A DNA stretch of 64,000 bases from Pseudomonas iridis (GCF_017980685.1 NZ_JACXXO010000001.1:930001-994000); one strand, 5' to 3'. Shown: positions 39,294 to 48,018, numbered from the stretch's first letter. The notes: generated by a model not told the origin, from the sequence alone. Program-made: numbers and translations.

Positions 39294-39677
39294 TTAGTGT
39301 TGGGTGACGATTCGCAGCGTGACGCTACCCATGAAGGTAACGCCGTCGGGCTCGCGGTTTGTTTGTTTGCGCTCGACGCGGATCGATACAACCCGGCCCG
39401 TAGCAAGCGGAAGAGGTCGTTCGTGAGTCGCCGCATCGATCTCGGCCATGAGGCGCTTCACTTCCTCCTGGCCCTTGAAGTCAGACCAAACCGACAAGTA
39501 AAAAAATCGGATGTCTCGGCGGCTCGCCAATGGATCGTTGTTGGTTGAGATTTCATAATCGAGCGAGACGTACGGAAAATCGGCGTTCATCGGCACGCTG
39601 TCGTAGACCGGGCAGGACACTTCCAATTCAAGCCTGTCGAACAGCGCAACCTGCAACGCGAAGGAAGGATCAGCCAT
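39294..39677 (-). CDS. Tail completion/terminator protein (DUF3168)
   Basis: The 127-residue protein matches DUF3168: VYDSVPMNADFPYVSLDYEIS and SVWSDFKGQEEVKRLMAEIDAATH are typical of this family, which caps the tail tube end that docks to the head (lambda gpU-like). It overlaps the preceding gp10-like gene by 8 nt. Confidence 0.85.
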   Translation of the reverse strand: MADPSFALQVALFDRLELEVSCPVYDSVPMNADFPYVSLDYEISTNNDPLASRRDIRFFYLSVWSDFKGQEEVKRLMAEIDAATHERPLPLATGRVVSIRVERKQTNREPDGVTFMGSVTLRIVTQH

Positions 39678-40173
39678 TGCCCAACTCCTCGACCGCTCGC
39701 TTCAGCGTATTGCTGACCGCGTGTTTGATGCTGGCCAGGATGAATTCCCTGTTGACGTCATAGGCCGGGCGCAGCCAGGGATGCGCGGGTCGAGCTGGAA
39801 TATCCGGATACTTTCCGAAAAACGTCGAGCCGTCTGACTTGTTCGTTGGCCGCTTGTTGCGACCGCCAGCCCTTTTGCCCTCGGTGTAACCTTTGGAGCC
39901 GCGCTCCACGATCCCTAAGTAGAAGAACCGCCTATTCAGCTTCTTGCCTCGAATCCCAACCTCAGCATCCAGCCCGCTCTTCGAGACAAAGGCTGTTAAT
40001 GCAGCCGCACCCTCACCGGTATCCTTGGGGATCAGCTCCTTCATCGTGGACAGAAGCTTGTCCGCCGCTTCCTGCATTGCAGGCTTGAGCTCGTTGTCGA
40101 GCTGGGTGTGGATATTGCGCAGCATCTTTCTCAGCTTGAAGTCGCCGGACACTCGTGATCTGCGCGCAGCCAT
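39670..40173 (-). CDS. HK97 gp10-like head-tail protein
   Basis: The 167-residue protein has the HK97-gp10 pattern: an N-terminal helix (LDNELKPAMQEAADKLLSTMKELIPKDTG) followed by a small domain ending RPAHPWLRPAYDVNREFILASIKHAV. It fits the neck-protein place in the gene order. The function is known by family only: connection of head and tail. Confidence 0.85.
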   Translation of the reverse strand: MAARRSRVSGDFKLRKMLRNIHTQLDNELKPAMQEAADKLLSTMKELIPKDTGEGAAALTAFVSKSGLDAEVGIRGKKLNRRFFYLGIVERGSKGYTEGKRAGGRNKRPTNKSDGSTFFGKYPDIPARPAHPWLRPAYDVNREFILASIKHAVSNTLKRAVEELGNG

Positions 40174-40176
40174 GGC

Positions 40177-40368
40177 TTACTCCTTGGCTGCCGCCTTTGG
40201 CTTCTTCGGCTTTTCGGTGACTGGTAGCGGCGCCGACTCAACAGGCACCGGCTCTACCAGCTTACGGTCGATCAAAGACTGGGCATCACCGGCACTGACA
40301 ACAAACTCGTCGCCCGCGACCTTGCGACCCATGGGGCCAGAGATACTGGCCAAGGCACGTACTTTCAT
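40177..40368 (-). CDS. Small structural-region protein, paralogue of the 41000-41191 product
   Basis: 63 residues (MKVRALASISGPMGRKVAGDEFVVSAGDAQSLIDRKLVEPV, then a Pro/Lys tail ending KAAAKE). GAGG precedes the ATG by 8 nt. The core pattern (V-x-D/AGD-x-A-x-x-LI-x-K-LVE, Lys/Ala-rich tail) matches another 63-residue protein two genes upstream, suggesting duplication. Possibly a minor head or neck component; family not recognised. Confidence 0.65.
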   Translation of the reverse strand: MKVRALASISGPMGRKVAGDEFVVSAGDAQSLIDRKLVEPVPVESAPLPVTEKPKKPKAAAKE

Positions 40369-40379
40369 GTGGATAACCT

Positions 40380-40700
40380 CTAAGGGTTGGTGACGCTCGA
40401 GCACAACAGCCTGAGCATGGCGGGGTCCCGATCCGGCAGCGCTGCTACGATCAGATAGGTGCCCCTGGGAGATGCGATACGCATTCCAGCGACTACGTCG
40501 GGGCGGTACCGGATTTTAATTTCTGCGGTGACTTTCGCCTCAAGGCGGTCCGCCACCGGGGAAGTGCTACCGCTGGGAGTGGCGATCTCTGCCCAGATTT
40601 TGTCAACCTCTACCCAGACGGCCTCGCGACCGCCACCCGGGCGTTTAAGATCTTGAGACTGCATCAAGGAGCAGCGTTTGTTCATCGGGCCGGCTCTCAT
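40380..40700 (-). CDS. Head closure / head-tail adaptor protein
   Basis: The 106-residue protein (MNKRCSLMQSQDLKRPGGGREAVWVEVDKIWAEIATPSGS) fits the SPP1 gp16-like head-tail joining family: an N-terminal beta strand set, V/W-x-E/D-x-x-K-x-W-A-x-I, and IRYRPDVVAGMRI. ATG at 40700 shares a base with the preceding stop; a second ATG at 40685 is also possible. Confidence 0.82.
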   Translation of the reverse strand: MRAGPMNKRCSLMQSQDLKRPGGGREAVWVEVDKIWAEIATPSGSTSPVADRLEAKVTAEIKIRYRPDVVAGMRIASPRGTYLIVAALPDRDPAMLRLLCSSVTNP

Positions 40701-40999
40701 CAGAAGCGCTTCCTGTACCAGAGCAACCGTTCCACCGCGAGCGGCACGGCGGTTGAGATAGTCCCGATCACCACGGCCTCGCGGTTGGCGTACCAGTGCC
40801 CAACGAGCAGCAGTACCGCCTGCTCGACGTCCGGGGTGAACGCCATTTGCTCAGGACCGGTCGGCGCCGATTCGACGAGCTCGCGATCACAGTGCATGGC
40901 CACGTGCGCTTTCGCGGCTTCGAGGTAACCCGAAATGACCGCGTCCTCACCATCGCCATCGACCCGGAGATGCAGCTTTACGCGGTCAAGGTCGAGCAT
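40700..40999 (-). CDS. HK97 gp6-like head-tail connector
   Basis: The 99-residue protein (MLDLDRVKLHLRVDGDGEDAVISGYLEAAKAHVAMHC...) is a typical phage connector of the gp6/QLRG group: short helices, D-x-x-I-x-x-Y-L-x-A-A, and LLLVGHWYANREAV. It forms the first ring below the portal. Confidence 0.88.
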   Translation of the reverse strand: MLDLDRVKLHLRVDGDGEDAVISGYLEAAKAHVAMHCDRELVESAPTGPEQMAFTPDVEQAVLLLVGHWYANREAVVIGTISTAVPLAVERLLWYRKRF

Positions 41000-41191
41000 T
41001 TATTTGTTCTCGTTGGGCTTGGCGGATTTGTTGGCGGAGGGCTTCGCCTTCTCGACCAGGCCCTTCCCGATCAGTGTGTTTGCCAGTTCTTCGTCTTCGA
41101 CGTCGAGAATCTGCCCGGCCTGAATACGGCCGCTGGCGGTTTTGAGCTTTTCAGGATCGCCTTCGAAGCCCCAAAGCACTTTCAATTCCAT
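41000..41191 (-). CDS. Small structural-region protein, paralogue of the 40177-40368 product
   Basis: 63 residues (MELKVLWGFEGDPEKLKTASGRIQAGQILDVEDEELANTLIGKGLVEKAKP...). GGAGAACACC precedes the ATG; a start five codons upstream is less likely. It lies between capsid and connector genes. Shares length, ordering of charged and hydrophobic residues and a Lys-rich tail with the later 63-residue gene. Function unknown. Confidence 0.65.
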   Translation of the reverse strand: MELKVLWGFEGDPEKLKTASGRIQAGQILDVEDEELANTLIGKGLVEKAKPSANKSAKPNENK

Positions 41192-41257
41192 GGTGTTCTC
41201 CAACAAAAAAGGGGCCGTTAGGCCCCAAGGGATTGATCATTTTCCGATTCGAGTGGC

Positions 41258-42466
41258 TTACGCAGCCAGCGCGAAGCGACCTTTCACGAAGGCGAACTTC
41301 TTGCGAACAGCCAGGCCAAGACGCTCTTCCACCAGGATGGCGCGCTGGTTCTTGATGAAGTCGTCGTTGATCATGCCGACCTTAATGGTGAAGCCCATAC
41401 GGTCGTAGATCCGTGCGCCCTGCTGGAACGAGCCGGTCAAGAACTCGCCACCAGTGGTTTCGCCATCGCCCTCGTCCATGCTGTCGGAGGCAACGACTGG
41501 GCGACCCCACAGCACCGGGGTGACCAGACCTTGCAGATTGGCGAACAGGTAGCGGTTTTCGCCGTCCTTCTGCAGCTCGATGTTCATCCAATCTAGATCG
41601 GACATAACAACGGCATCGGCCGGAAGCTTCGACTGCTTGCGCGCCTGGTAGATCGCACGGCGAACGGTATCGATGGCGGTGTCGCTGGCCTTGGTCAGAG
41701 CCGCATTGAATACGGTCGCCTGAGTCATGATGCCGTTCAGGTTGTTGCCGGTGCCGTCACCCTTCAGCAGCTGACCTTCGCGCTTCAACTCGAGATCGTA
41801 GCGCAACAGTTCCTGGATGTAGCTGTAGAGCTGAGGAACGTCGTCCAGTGCTTCATCGGTCACAGGCATCCAGACGGCGATCTTCTTGATCGTGTCGGTC
41901 ACCTGCTCGAACGTCACATTGTTGGTCGGTTTGGCCCCACCTTCTGGCACCATCCCGGCACCCAGAGTGTGCAGCAGTTCGCGGAAGTACGTGAAAGCCT
42001 GGCCGGTCACTGGAGTGGTCGGGATCAAGTCACGAATCAGCAGATTCTGACGAGGAGCGCCTTGAATCACCGGATCGTATTGCGGAGCCACAAGGCCAGA
42101 GCTGGTGACCTTGGTCTCAGCCATCGCCGCCATGTCGGATTTGCTAACCTCGATCTCGGCCGAAGACTGATTTTTCTGAGCCAGCGCCTGGTACTTCTCG
42201 TTACCTTTGACGAAGTCGATGAAGCTTTTCTTCTCGCCGCCGGCCGCACGCAGCTTGACGCCCTTTTCTTCGAGCTTCTGAACCTGCTCGATGACGCGCT
42301 CGATCTCGCCTTTTTGGTTTTCGATCTGAGATTTCATCTCAGCGGTGACGGTGTTGCCCTTTTGCAGTTCATCGGCGACAGCGTCGTACTTCTTCTGCAA
42401 GCCACCGAAACCTTCTTTCAGTTGGTTTTCGAGCGAGCTTTTTACTTCTTGGATTTGATCGGTCAT
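41258..42466 (-). CDS. Major capsid protein, HK97 family
   Basis: The 402-residue protein has an N-terminal coiled-coil delta domain (residues 1 to about 95, acting as internal scaffold and removed by the protease) and the HK97 fold. Typical segments are GLVAPQYDPVIQG, LRYDLELKREGQLLKGDGTGNNLNGIM and DRMGFTIKVGMINDDFIKNQRAILVEERLGLAV near the C-terminus. Its gene follows the protease with a 4-nt overlap. Confidence 0.95.
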   Translation of the reverse strand: MTDQIQEVKSSLENQLKEGFGGLQKKYDAVADELQKGNTVTAEMKSQIENQKGEIERVIEQVQKLEEKGVKLRAAGGEKKSFIDFVKGNEKYQALAQKNQSSAEIEVSKSDMAAMAETKVTSSGLVAPQYDPVIQGAPRQNLLIRDLIPTTPVTGQAFTYFRELLHTLGAGMVPEGGAKPTNNVTFEQVTDTIKKIAVWMPVTDEALDDVPQLYSYIQELLRYDLELKREGQLLKGDGTGNNLNGIMTQATVFNAALTKASDTAIDTVRRAIYQARKQSKLPADAVVMSDLDWMNIELQKDGENRYLFANLQGLVTPVLWGRPVVASDSMDEGDGETTGGEFLTGSFQQGARIYDRMGFTIKVGMINDDFIKNQRAILVEERLGLAVRKKFAFVKGRFALAA

Positions 42467-43107
42467 GGCGACACCTTAAAAAATTGGTCAAAAGTGCTGG
42501 AGAGTGTTTTCAGCTCTTCCACGATCGCCGTGGCCCCAGCGTCACCATCACGGTGCACTGCGGAATAGCCGAGCGAGGCGACTGCTGCCGCCTCCTTTTG
42601 GGAAAGGCCCATGCGGTCGCGCAGGGCCTTCTCAAAAATTCTGATGTCCGACTTAACGTCGGTAACCTGTGCCGCTGGGTTCATTCCGAACGGCACCAGC
42701 GAAGCCTCCCAGAGCTCCGCCTGTTTGATGATCCGCACGCTACGTCCCTCGCGCTCTTCATAGGCCGCGAGGATCGTGTTGAAACCGATGGACATGCTGT
42801 CTAGCGTGCCCTCCTTCATCAGTTCGTAAGCGTCACGGGCGTAGCTCACGGCCAAGTTGACCTTGCCCTTGATGTACAGGCCATGGTCGTCCTGACTGAA
42901 CTCAGCGGAACCGACGAGCCGAGTCAGGTCATGGAACAGCGCCAGCTTCAAGCGGCCCGCACGGGTGGTCTTAACCTTCGTGAACGCACCCGGCAGAATC
43001 ACGTCGTCACCCAGGTCGATGTTGTTGAATACCGCGGCGTAGCCCTCGAAGTTGCCGAGCTCGTCGCTGGCCTTTACTTCGAAGGGAACTTCAATCTTGC
43101 TTAGCAT
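42463..43107 (-). CDS. Prohead protease, HK97 family
   Basis: The 214-residue protein has the U35-type protease signature: FEGYAAVFNNIDLGDDVILPGAF at the N-terminus, LFHDLTRLVG with the catalytic His, and GTLDSMSIGFN with the catalytic Ser. It should process the capsid delta domain. Residues after about 150 form a variable C-terminal tail. It overlaps the portal gene by 17 nt. Confidence 0.93.
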   Translation of the reverse strand: MLSKIEVPFEVKASDELGNFEGYAAVFNNIDLGDDVILPGAFTKVKTTRAGRLKLALFHDLTRLVGSAEFSQDDHGLYIKGKVNLAVSYARDAYELMKEGTLDSMSIGFNTILAAYEEREGRSVRIIKQAELWEASLVPFGMNPAAQVTDVKSDIRIFEKALRDRMGLSQKEAAAVASLGYSAVHRDGDAGATAIVEELKTLSSTFDQFFKVSP

Positions 43108-44302
43108 TGGTTTGCATCTCCCACCGGGTGACCCGGTCGTATTCTTCGCCAGCCAGAGGAGGAAGGTTTTCTTTGCGGCGGACTTCGTTGATGGTCATCC
43201 AGCCGGAGCCACCAGACCCGCCGAGAGCGCTACCGTAGTAGGTGGCCCGTCCAGCGCTATCGGCGCGCAGAATGCCCTCCACTACGAACTCGACGAACTG
43301 AGTCGTGCCGCCAAAGAGCTTGTCGTTGATCTCGTCCTCAATCGCCTTGATGTAGGGACTCAAGCCAAAGGTGATGAACCCGCTGGTCTGCTGCTCCAGG
43401 TTAGAACCCATGATTGAGGTCTTGCCCGCGCGGTTGGCCAGGTACAGCGGAACGCCCCAGATACCGGCAAGCGCCTCTTCCTGGAACTGCTGCGATTCGA
43501 TGAACTGGCTGTCTTTCTGCGTCATGCCAGCCGGCACAATTTTCGGCCCGCCCTGCAACAACCCCATCTTGCCGATGTCTTCAACGTCGCCGTCACGGAT
43601 CTTGGGGAATTTGGCGAGGACCTGCGCTTGTTGCTCCTCGGTCAGGAAGTTGTCGTAGATCACATAGCCGCCGGTGAAGCCACCTTTGCGCATGAACCGT
43701 GACGACCAGCTCTGAGCGGCCTTGGCCAAGCCCATCGCTTCCTTTTGAAATTCGACTGGGGACAAACCGTTGATGCCGTCAGCACTGAATATTTTGAAGT
43801 GCAGCATGAACTCGGGAGATACAGGGAAGCGCTGGCCGTTCGACGTCACCCAGTAAATGAGCTCGTCGTCAGTGTTCACTTCGACTGCGTCGGCACTCAA
43901 CGGTATAAAGCCGATGAACTCCCCCGCATCGTTACGCTCGATAAGCGCGAACGCATTTCCTCGAAGCGCCATGTTGACGATGATGGCCTTGATGAAGTTG
44001 AGCATCGTCATGTAGGGGTTGGGCTTGCCCAGTAGCCGCGCCGCTCTGCTGTTGCCCTTCGCAAGCACCCGACCTGCTGGCAGATCGTCGTAAAGCTTTA
44101 GTGGAAGGCCAGATACGGTTTCGCTCAGTATTTTGATGCACGCCCAGACGATCGGGATGGCCATCGCTTTCTTCGGCGTTATCACCTCACCCGAGCGCGT
44201 CTCCCCGCCGATGTCGGTATTCACCTCGACGTACTGGCCCGTCTTTGGATCATTGAAGCCGAAGAAACTCCAGCTCATCGGGTTGTACCAGCGAGAAGCC
44301 AT
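43091..44302 (-). CDS. Portal protein, HK97 family
   Basis: The 403-residue protein (MASRWYNPMSWSFFGFND) forms the dodecameric DNA entry ring. Family features include PIVWACIKILSETVSGLPLKLY, NALRGNAFALIERN-type sequence, GLSPVEFQKEAMGLA and EALAGIWGVPLYLANRAGKTS. The frame is open for 65 further codons upstream, but those overlap the terminase gene and have no family match. Confidence 0.93.
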   Translation of the reverse strand: MASRWYNPMSWSFFGFNDPKTGQYVEVNTDIGGETRSGEVITPKKAMAIPIVWACIKILSETVSGLPLKLYDDLPAGRVLAKGNSRAARLLGKPNPYMTMLNFIKAIIVNMALRGNAFALIERNDAGEFIGFIPLSADAVEVNTDDELIYWVTSNGQRFPVSPEFMLHFKIFSADGINGLSPVEFQKEAMGLAKAAQSWSSRFMRKGGFTGGYVIYDNFLTEEQQAQVLAKFPKIRDGDVEDIGKMGLLQGGPKIVPAGMTQKDSQFIESQQFQEEALAGIWGVPLYLANRAGKTSIMGSNLEQQTSGFITFGLSPYIKAIEDEINDKLFGGTTQFVEFVVEGILRADSAGRATYYGSALGGSGGSGWMTINEVRRKENLPPLAGEEYDRVTRWEMQTNAKQD

Positions 44303-44309
44303 AGTGAGC

Positions 44310-45851
44310 CTATAGAAGTCCGGAAAATCCGTGTTGGAGGTAGTGGTCGAAATCGCCTTTGCTTTCCTCGACAGTTCCGAGGGTGGCTCCGAACGCCATC
44401 GCCAGTGCGGCCATGCCATCGATTCGACCGGTTGCTTTGTCCTTGGCAAACTTGCGCCCGCCTGCGGGGTCTTTCTGGATGACTGCGTTGGCCGCACACA
44501 TGGTCAGCACCGGTGTCATACCGTGTCGTAGTCGTCCGTTCAGCAGTTCAGACTCCAGTGCGTCAATGGCTGGAGCCATGTCCTTGAAGCCCTGGCCGTA
44601 CTCGACCAGAGGAAGATTTACACCTTGGGCTTCGGCGTCACGCTTGAAGAGATCAATCCGGTAGCGGTCGAATGCAATCGCCTGAATGTCACCGCCCAGG
44701 TCATTCAAGATCCGAGCGATGTCTACTGCCACGAATGCATAATCCACAGTCGCGCCGGGAGTGGTGATCAGCAGCCCCTGCCTTACCCACACGTCGTATG
44801 GCTCGCGGTCCCGTTTGGCTCGCTCCATCAGCCCCACCTCGGGAGTCCAAAAGAATGCCCAGGCGTTCCACTCCCCGTTGCGCTTACCGATCACAACAAA
44901 CGCTGTAAGGTCAGTACGGAATGACAAGTCGAGACCACCGTACAGATCCAACCCATCCGGGCTGTCCGGCTCATCGCCGCATGATTCCCACACGCCCTTC
45001 GAGACGAATACCGATACGGTCGACACTCGCTGGTTGAGGCAAAGGTTTCGAAAGGTGTTCTCCGACGCTGGCATCCGATCTGCGCGCTCGGCCTGCTTCT
45101 CGAGATCCGATAGAGACCGAAAAGTCCCAAGAGCCGGGTTCGCTGCGCGCCAGGCAGCGGGGTCGGTGAGTTTGCAATCCTTCGGCGCCTCGTAGACGTG
45201 ACTGACGATGTGCGGATCCTTGGAGCGCGCAGCATCGTCAAGCCAGACGCTGAACAGATCGCTGTCCTGCGCCGCCTGGGTGCTGATCGCAATCAAGAGC
45301 GGTGCTTCATGAGCGCCCTGCGCCGTGGTGATCGCATCGATAAAATCGTTCTGCGGACCTCGCACCTGACCAACCTCGTCGAGGATAGCCAGCACGGGCG
45401 ACAGGCCGTGCGTTGTCTTTCCCTCGGCCGCCAGGGCTCGGTACTCGACATTGAGCGGTGTGCCCAGCAGCTTCTTACCGCTCGGGTTGATATGCACCAG
45501 CGCCTGAAGATCAGGGTTCAGGTTGATCATCTTCACCGCGAGGTTAAACACGATCCCCGCCTGCTCCCGACTCATGGCGCCGGAAACGATCTGCGAGTTC
45601 TGTACGGCTTCAGGGCCGACCAGGTGAACGAGCAGAATGCCGGCGATCAAACCAGTCTTGCCGTTCTTCCGCGCAATGCTCAGATAGGCCGTGCTGGTCC
45701 CGGCCGGGTTGTCGTAGATCGCCAGAATGAACTTCTTCTGGAACTCGTCGAGCACCAGAGGCTGACCAATGTGCTTGCCTTCCGGAACCCGGCAATATTT
45801 CTCGATGAACGCAATGACGCGCTCGCCGCGAGTGCGGCGCCTGACCGCCAT
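44310..45851 (-). CDS. Terminase large subunit
   Basis: Packaging ATPase and nuclease, 513 residues, of the Terminase_1 family. Walker A-like ARKNGKTG lies near residue 61, Walker B LAILDEVGQ near residue 157, and the C-terminal nuclease has GGLDLSFRTDLTAFVVIG and DGMAALAMAFGA acidic clusters. The start shares bases with the small-subunit stop. Such phages usually use cohesive ends. Confidence 0.95.
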   Translation of the reverse strand: MAVRRRTRGERVIAFIEKYCRVPEGKHIGQPLVLDEFQKKFILAIYDNPAGTSTAYLSIARKNGKTGLIAGILLVHLVGPEAVQNSQIVSGAMSREQAGIVFNLAVKMINLNPDLQALVHINPSGKKLLGTPLNVEYRALAAEGKTTHGLSPVLAILDEVGQVRGPQNDFIDAITTAQGAHEAPLLIAISTQAAQDSDLFSVWLDDAARSKDPHIVSHVYEAPKDCKLTDPAAWRAANPALGTFRSLSDLEKQAERADRMPASENTFRNLCLNQRVSTVSVFVSKGVWESCGDEPDSPDGLDLYGGLDLSFRTDLTAFVVIGKRNGEWNAWAFFWTPEVGLMERAKRDREPYDVWVRQGLLITTPGATVDYAFVAVDIARILNDLGGDIQAIAFDRYRIDLFKRDAEAQGVNLPLVEYGQGFKDMAPAIDALESELLNGRLRHGMTPVLTMCAANAVIQKDPAGGRKFAKDKATGRIDGMAALAMAFGATLGTVEESKGDFDHYLQHGFSGLL

Positions 45852-46327
45852 CAGTGCATAGCCCGGGGGATCAGGTCGTCATCGTCCTGTTCTTCGATGA
45901 CCTTCTCGGCCTGCCGTTGCTTGGTGGCCTTTTTGCCCTGGTCCCGTGAATCACCCTGCGTGGCGTGAGCATGAACCTGCAGGGAGCGTGACAGCGAAAC
46001 CGCGCGACGACTCAGTGTCTCCAGCAGCGTGTGACGTGGGTTGATCACCGGCGTACCTCTGTCGTTAGTGATGATGTCGCCCTCCGCGTCGATCTCACGT
46101 TGCAGCTTCTCGATGGTCGCCAAGCAGCGGGCCAAGTTTCCCGCCAAGATCAAATCGGAGTCGGTCCAACTGTCTTTGGCGCGGGCGCGGACAATCGCGT
46201 CCCAGTAGGGTTGATCGCCATCGCGCAAGTGCACGGAGGCAGGTGGCTTGATCGGACCGGAAGATGCGGCCTGCATGGCGGCAACCGCCGACGACGAGCT
46301 ATCAGAGCGGCTACGTCTGGCTGCCAT
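45851..46327 (-). CDS. Terminase small subunit (P27 family-like)
   Basis: The 158-residue DNA-recognition subunit has LRDGDQPYWDAIVRARAKDSWTDSDLILAGNLARCLATIEKLQREID and GTPVINPRHTLLETLSRRAVSLSRSLQ, typical of P27-type small terminases. It precedes the large subunit with a one-base overlap. The N-terminus is Ser/Ala-rich and probably disordered. Confidence 0.85.
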   Translation of the reverse strand: MAARRSRSDSSSSAVAAMQAASSGPIKPPASVHLRDGDQPYWDAIVRARAKDSWTDSDLILAGNLARCLATIEKLQREIDAEGDIITNDRGTPVINPRHTLLETLSRRAVSLSRSLQVHAHATQGDSRDQGKKATKQRQAEKVIEEQDDDDLIPRAMH

Positions 46328-46368
46328 AGAGTTCTCTTTGGGTTGGGAGTGGTATTGCTCGCGGCCGG

Positions 46369-46557
46369 TCAGGACCGAGTCTTGATAATCTTGTCCAACG
46401 CCTCTCGGGTCAGGCGCTCACGCTCGGCGTGTTCAAACTGTTGCGCTGCGAGGTGGGCTTGCCGATTGATTTCTTTGCGCTGTAATCTCGACAGCCTCGC
46501 GCGCGGGGCTGTGCGGGCGCCTAGCGCGCACAACAGATCATCGTGAGCGTCATCCAT
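46369..46557 (-). CDS. Small basic hypothetical protein
   Basis: 62 residues (MDDAHDDLLCALGARTAPRARLSRLQRKEINRQAHLAAQQFEHAERERL...), Arg/Ala/Glu-rich and probably a single long helix. The ribosome binding site is weak (AGAG). Its place between the HNH gene and terS suggests a packaging-module accessory. It could also be a non-coding open frame. Confidence 0.45.
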   Translation of the reverse strand: MDDAHDDLLCALGARTAPRARLSRLQRKEINRQAHLAAQQFEHAERERLTREALDKIIKTRS

Positions 46558-46636
46558 AAGGGTTCTCTATGCTGGCCGAATTTGGTTTTTGGAGGTTTTT
46601 CCGGGTTACGGATACAGAAGCAGGTCGAGGGCGGTC

Positions 46637-46742
46637 CTATCCAACGAGAACCCCTATCATTTGACCACCCCCTCTATCGCCGACTGACCGGTGATAGACT
46701 CTACCTATCGATGGTCGATCCTGCCAATAGCGCTGCCCTATC
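46637..46742. other. Candidate packaging (cos/TerS-binding) region with repeated CTATC motifs
   Basis: In the 183-bp gap between the HNH gene and terS there are five direct CTATC motifs (46637, 46654, 46674, 46705, 46738) and one inverted GATAG (46693). Short repeats upstream of the terminase genes are where small terminases bind in cos phages. Assignment is by position and repetition only. Confidence 0.4.
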
Positions 46743-47052
46743 ACCGATTCCAGTGATGGTTCGGGTCAACCGGCATGCCGGAGGTGTCGTGACCAGGGAG
46801 AATGCCGGTGCGCTCCTGCCGTTGCTTGGCGCCGTCATGGCAAGGCTTGCACAACGACTGCAGCGAGCTGGCATCGTGGAAGATGTTCTCGTCACCCTTG
46901 TGCGGGATGATGTGGTCAACCACTGTTGCCGCCTCAACCGTACCCAGCGCCTTGCATAGTCGGCAGGTTGGCTCTGCCTGCAACTGATGCCAGCGCAATC
47001 GATACCAGCGCTTGGTCTTGTAGAGCTGATGCCATGGCGAGTTGGTGGCCAC
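46741..47052 (-). CDS. HNH endonuclease (packaging-associated)
   Basis: The 103-residue protein starts at GTG. It shows a zinc-binding pair CRLC...CKPCH around the HNH core VDHIIPHKGDENIFHDASSLQSLC. HNH proteins directly before the terminase genes are needed for packaging cleavage in HK97-like phages, so this one is probably part of the packaging machine and not a parasite gene. Confidence 0.9.
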   Translation of the reverse strand: MATNSPWHQLYKTKRWYRLRWHQLQAEPTCRLCKALGTVEAATVVDHIIPHKGDENIFHDASSLQSLCKPCHDGAKQRQERTGILPGHDTSGMPVDPNHHWNR

Positions 47053-47229
47053 CTATCGAGCCTCGAGGCTGATCTTGGTCATCGCCATGAGCGCACCGAT
47101 CATTGCCTTGTCGGATTGCTTGGCAATCGCGACCACATCGGTTTCAGCCTTCATGACCTCAGCCTGATCCTCAGCCGACATCTCGCTGACCATGCCCTTC
47201 ATCTGGTAGTACTCGGCCTTGTCACTCAT
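47053..47229 (-). CDS. Small hypothetical phage protein
   Basis: 58 residues (MSDKAEYYQMKGMVSEMSAEDQAEVMKAETDVVAIAKQSDKAMIGALMAMTKISLEAR), Met- and Ala-rich, helical. GAGG lies 9 nt before the chosen ATG. It abuts the HNH gene with no gap. Function unknown. Confidence 0.6.
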   Translation of the reverse strand: MSDKAEYYQMKGMVSEMSAEDQAEVMKAETDVVAIAKQSDKAMIGALMAMTKISLEAR

Positions 47230-47358
47230 GTTCCGCATCCTCGCCGCCTGTCGCGACACAATTTGCACTCTCGCGAAACGTGTCGCGACTTATCGAATAC
47301 GACTCAATGAATTCACCGACTCGACTACAATCCAAATCCTTTCAAAGGAGTCGACTCA

Positions 47359-47697
47359 ATGAAATTCAGCTGGATCATATTGATACTTTCGGCCGCTTCA
47401 GCATCGGGATGTGGGACGATCAATACGACGTTCCGGGATGATGCAGTGGCTAGTAATAAGCTGGCTCGCTGGCATTCCCATTGTGACTCGGTGCCGCGAA
47501 TCTACAGCGGTACAGTGTTTGATTACTGCACACTAGACGCGGAGCAACGGCGAAGCACTGGCTTCGATGGATACCCTGCTCCCGCACTGATTGTTCTCGA
47601 TATGGGACTCTCAGCTGTTACAGACACAGTCTTATTGCCTTATTCCATTTATCTTCAGAACAAGCATGGCGATATCAAGAAGGCCCGGTTCGAGTAG
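47359..47697 (+). CDS. YceK/YidQ-type lipoprotein (lysogenic conversion candidate)
   Basis: The 112-residue protein has a signal peptide and a lipobox ending SGC (MKFSWIILILSAASASGCGTI). After it come FRDD, PRIYSGTVFDYCTLD and GYPAPALIVLDMGLSAVTDTVLLPYSIY, the layout of the YceK/DUF1375 family. AAAGGAG precedes the ATG. It is on the plus strand inside the minus-strand late region, so it probably has its own promoter and can be expressed in the lysogen, altering the cell envelope. Confidence 0.8.
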   Translation: MKFSWIILILSAASASGCGTINTTFRDDAVASNKLARWHSHCDSVPRIYSGTVFDYCTLDAEQRRSTGFDGYPAPALIVLDMGLSAVTDTVLLPYSIYLQNKHGDIKKARFE

Positions 47698-48018
47698 CAC
47701 GCGAAATGACTACTTCCATGAGAAACGCGTCGCGACCTACTTGTCCTTTCTTCACAGGCGTCCGGTCGTGAGCTTCATGGCATCACCCACTAGGCGCGCT
47801 TGAAGGTTATTGTGATGGTCGGAATGATCGCGGCCATGAGTCTCCACAGACCATTTGTCGCACTAAAAACCTAGTGCGGAGTGGGTAAGCGAGTCTGGCT
47901 TAGGGATTGCACAGGGGTCGATTGTAATGGCCCCAGAGCGTCGGTAATCTGACGTAGCGGCACCCAAATAATGTTCATGACTCAGCGATACGCTTGGGCA
48001 GTCCACCGGAGATGTAAC
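47698..48018. other. Region without recognised genes between two plus-strand small genes
   Basis: No convincing coding frame or ribosome binding site is seen. It probably holds the 3' UTR of the lipoprotein gene and the promoter of the next small gene. Confidence 0.5.

Noticed and set aside
41969..42568. Plus-strand frame of 199 codons opposite the capsid gene
   Set aside because: Antisense shadow of the capsid delta domain.
46543..46959. Plus-strand frame opposite the HNH gene and packaging gap
   Set aside because: Overlaps a clear HNH gene on the other strand and has no family features.
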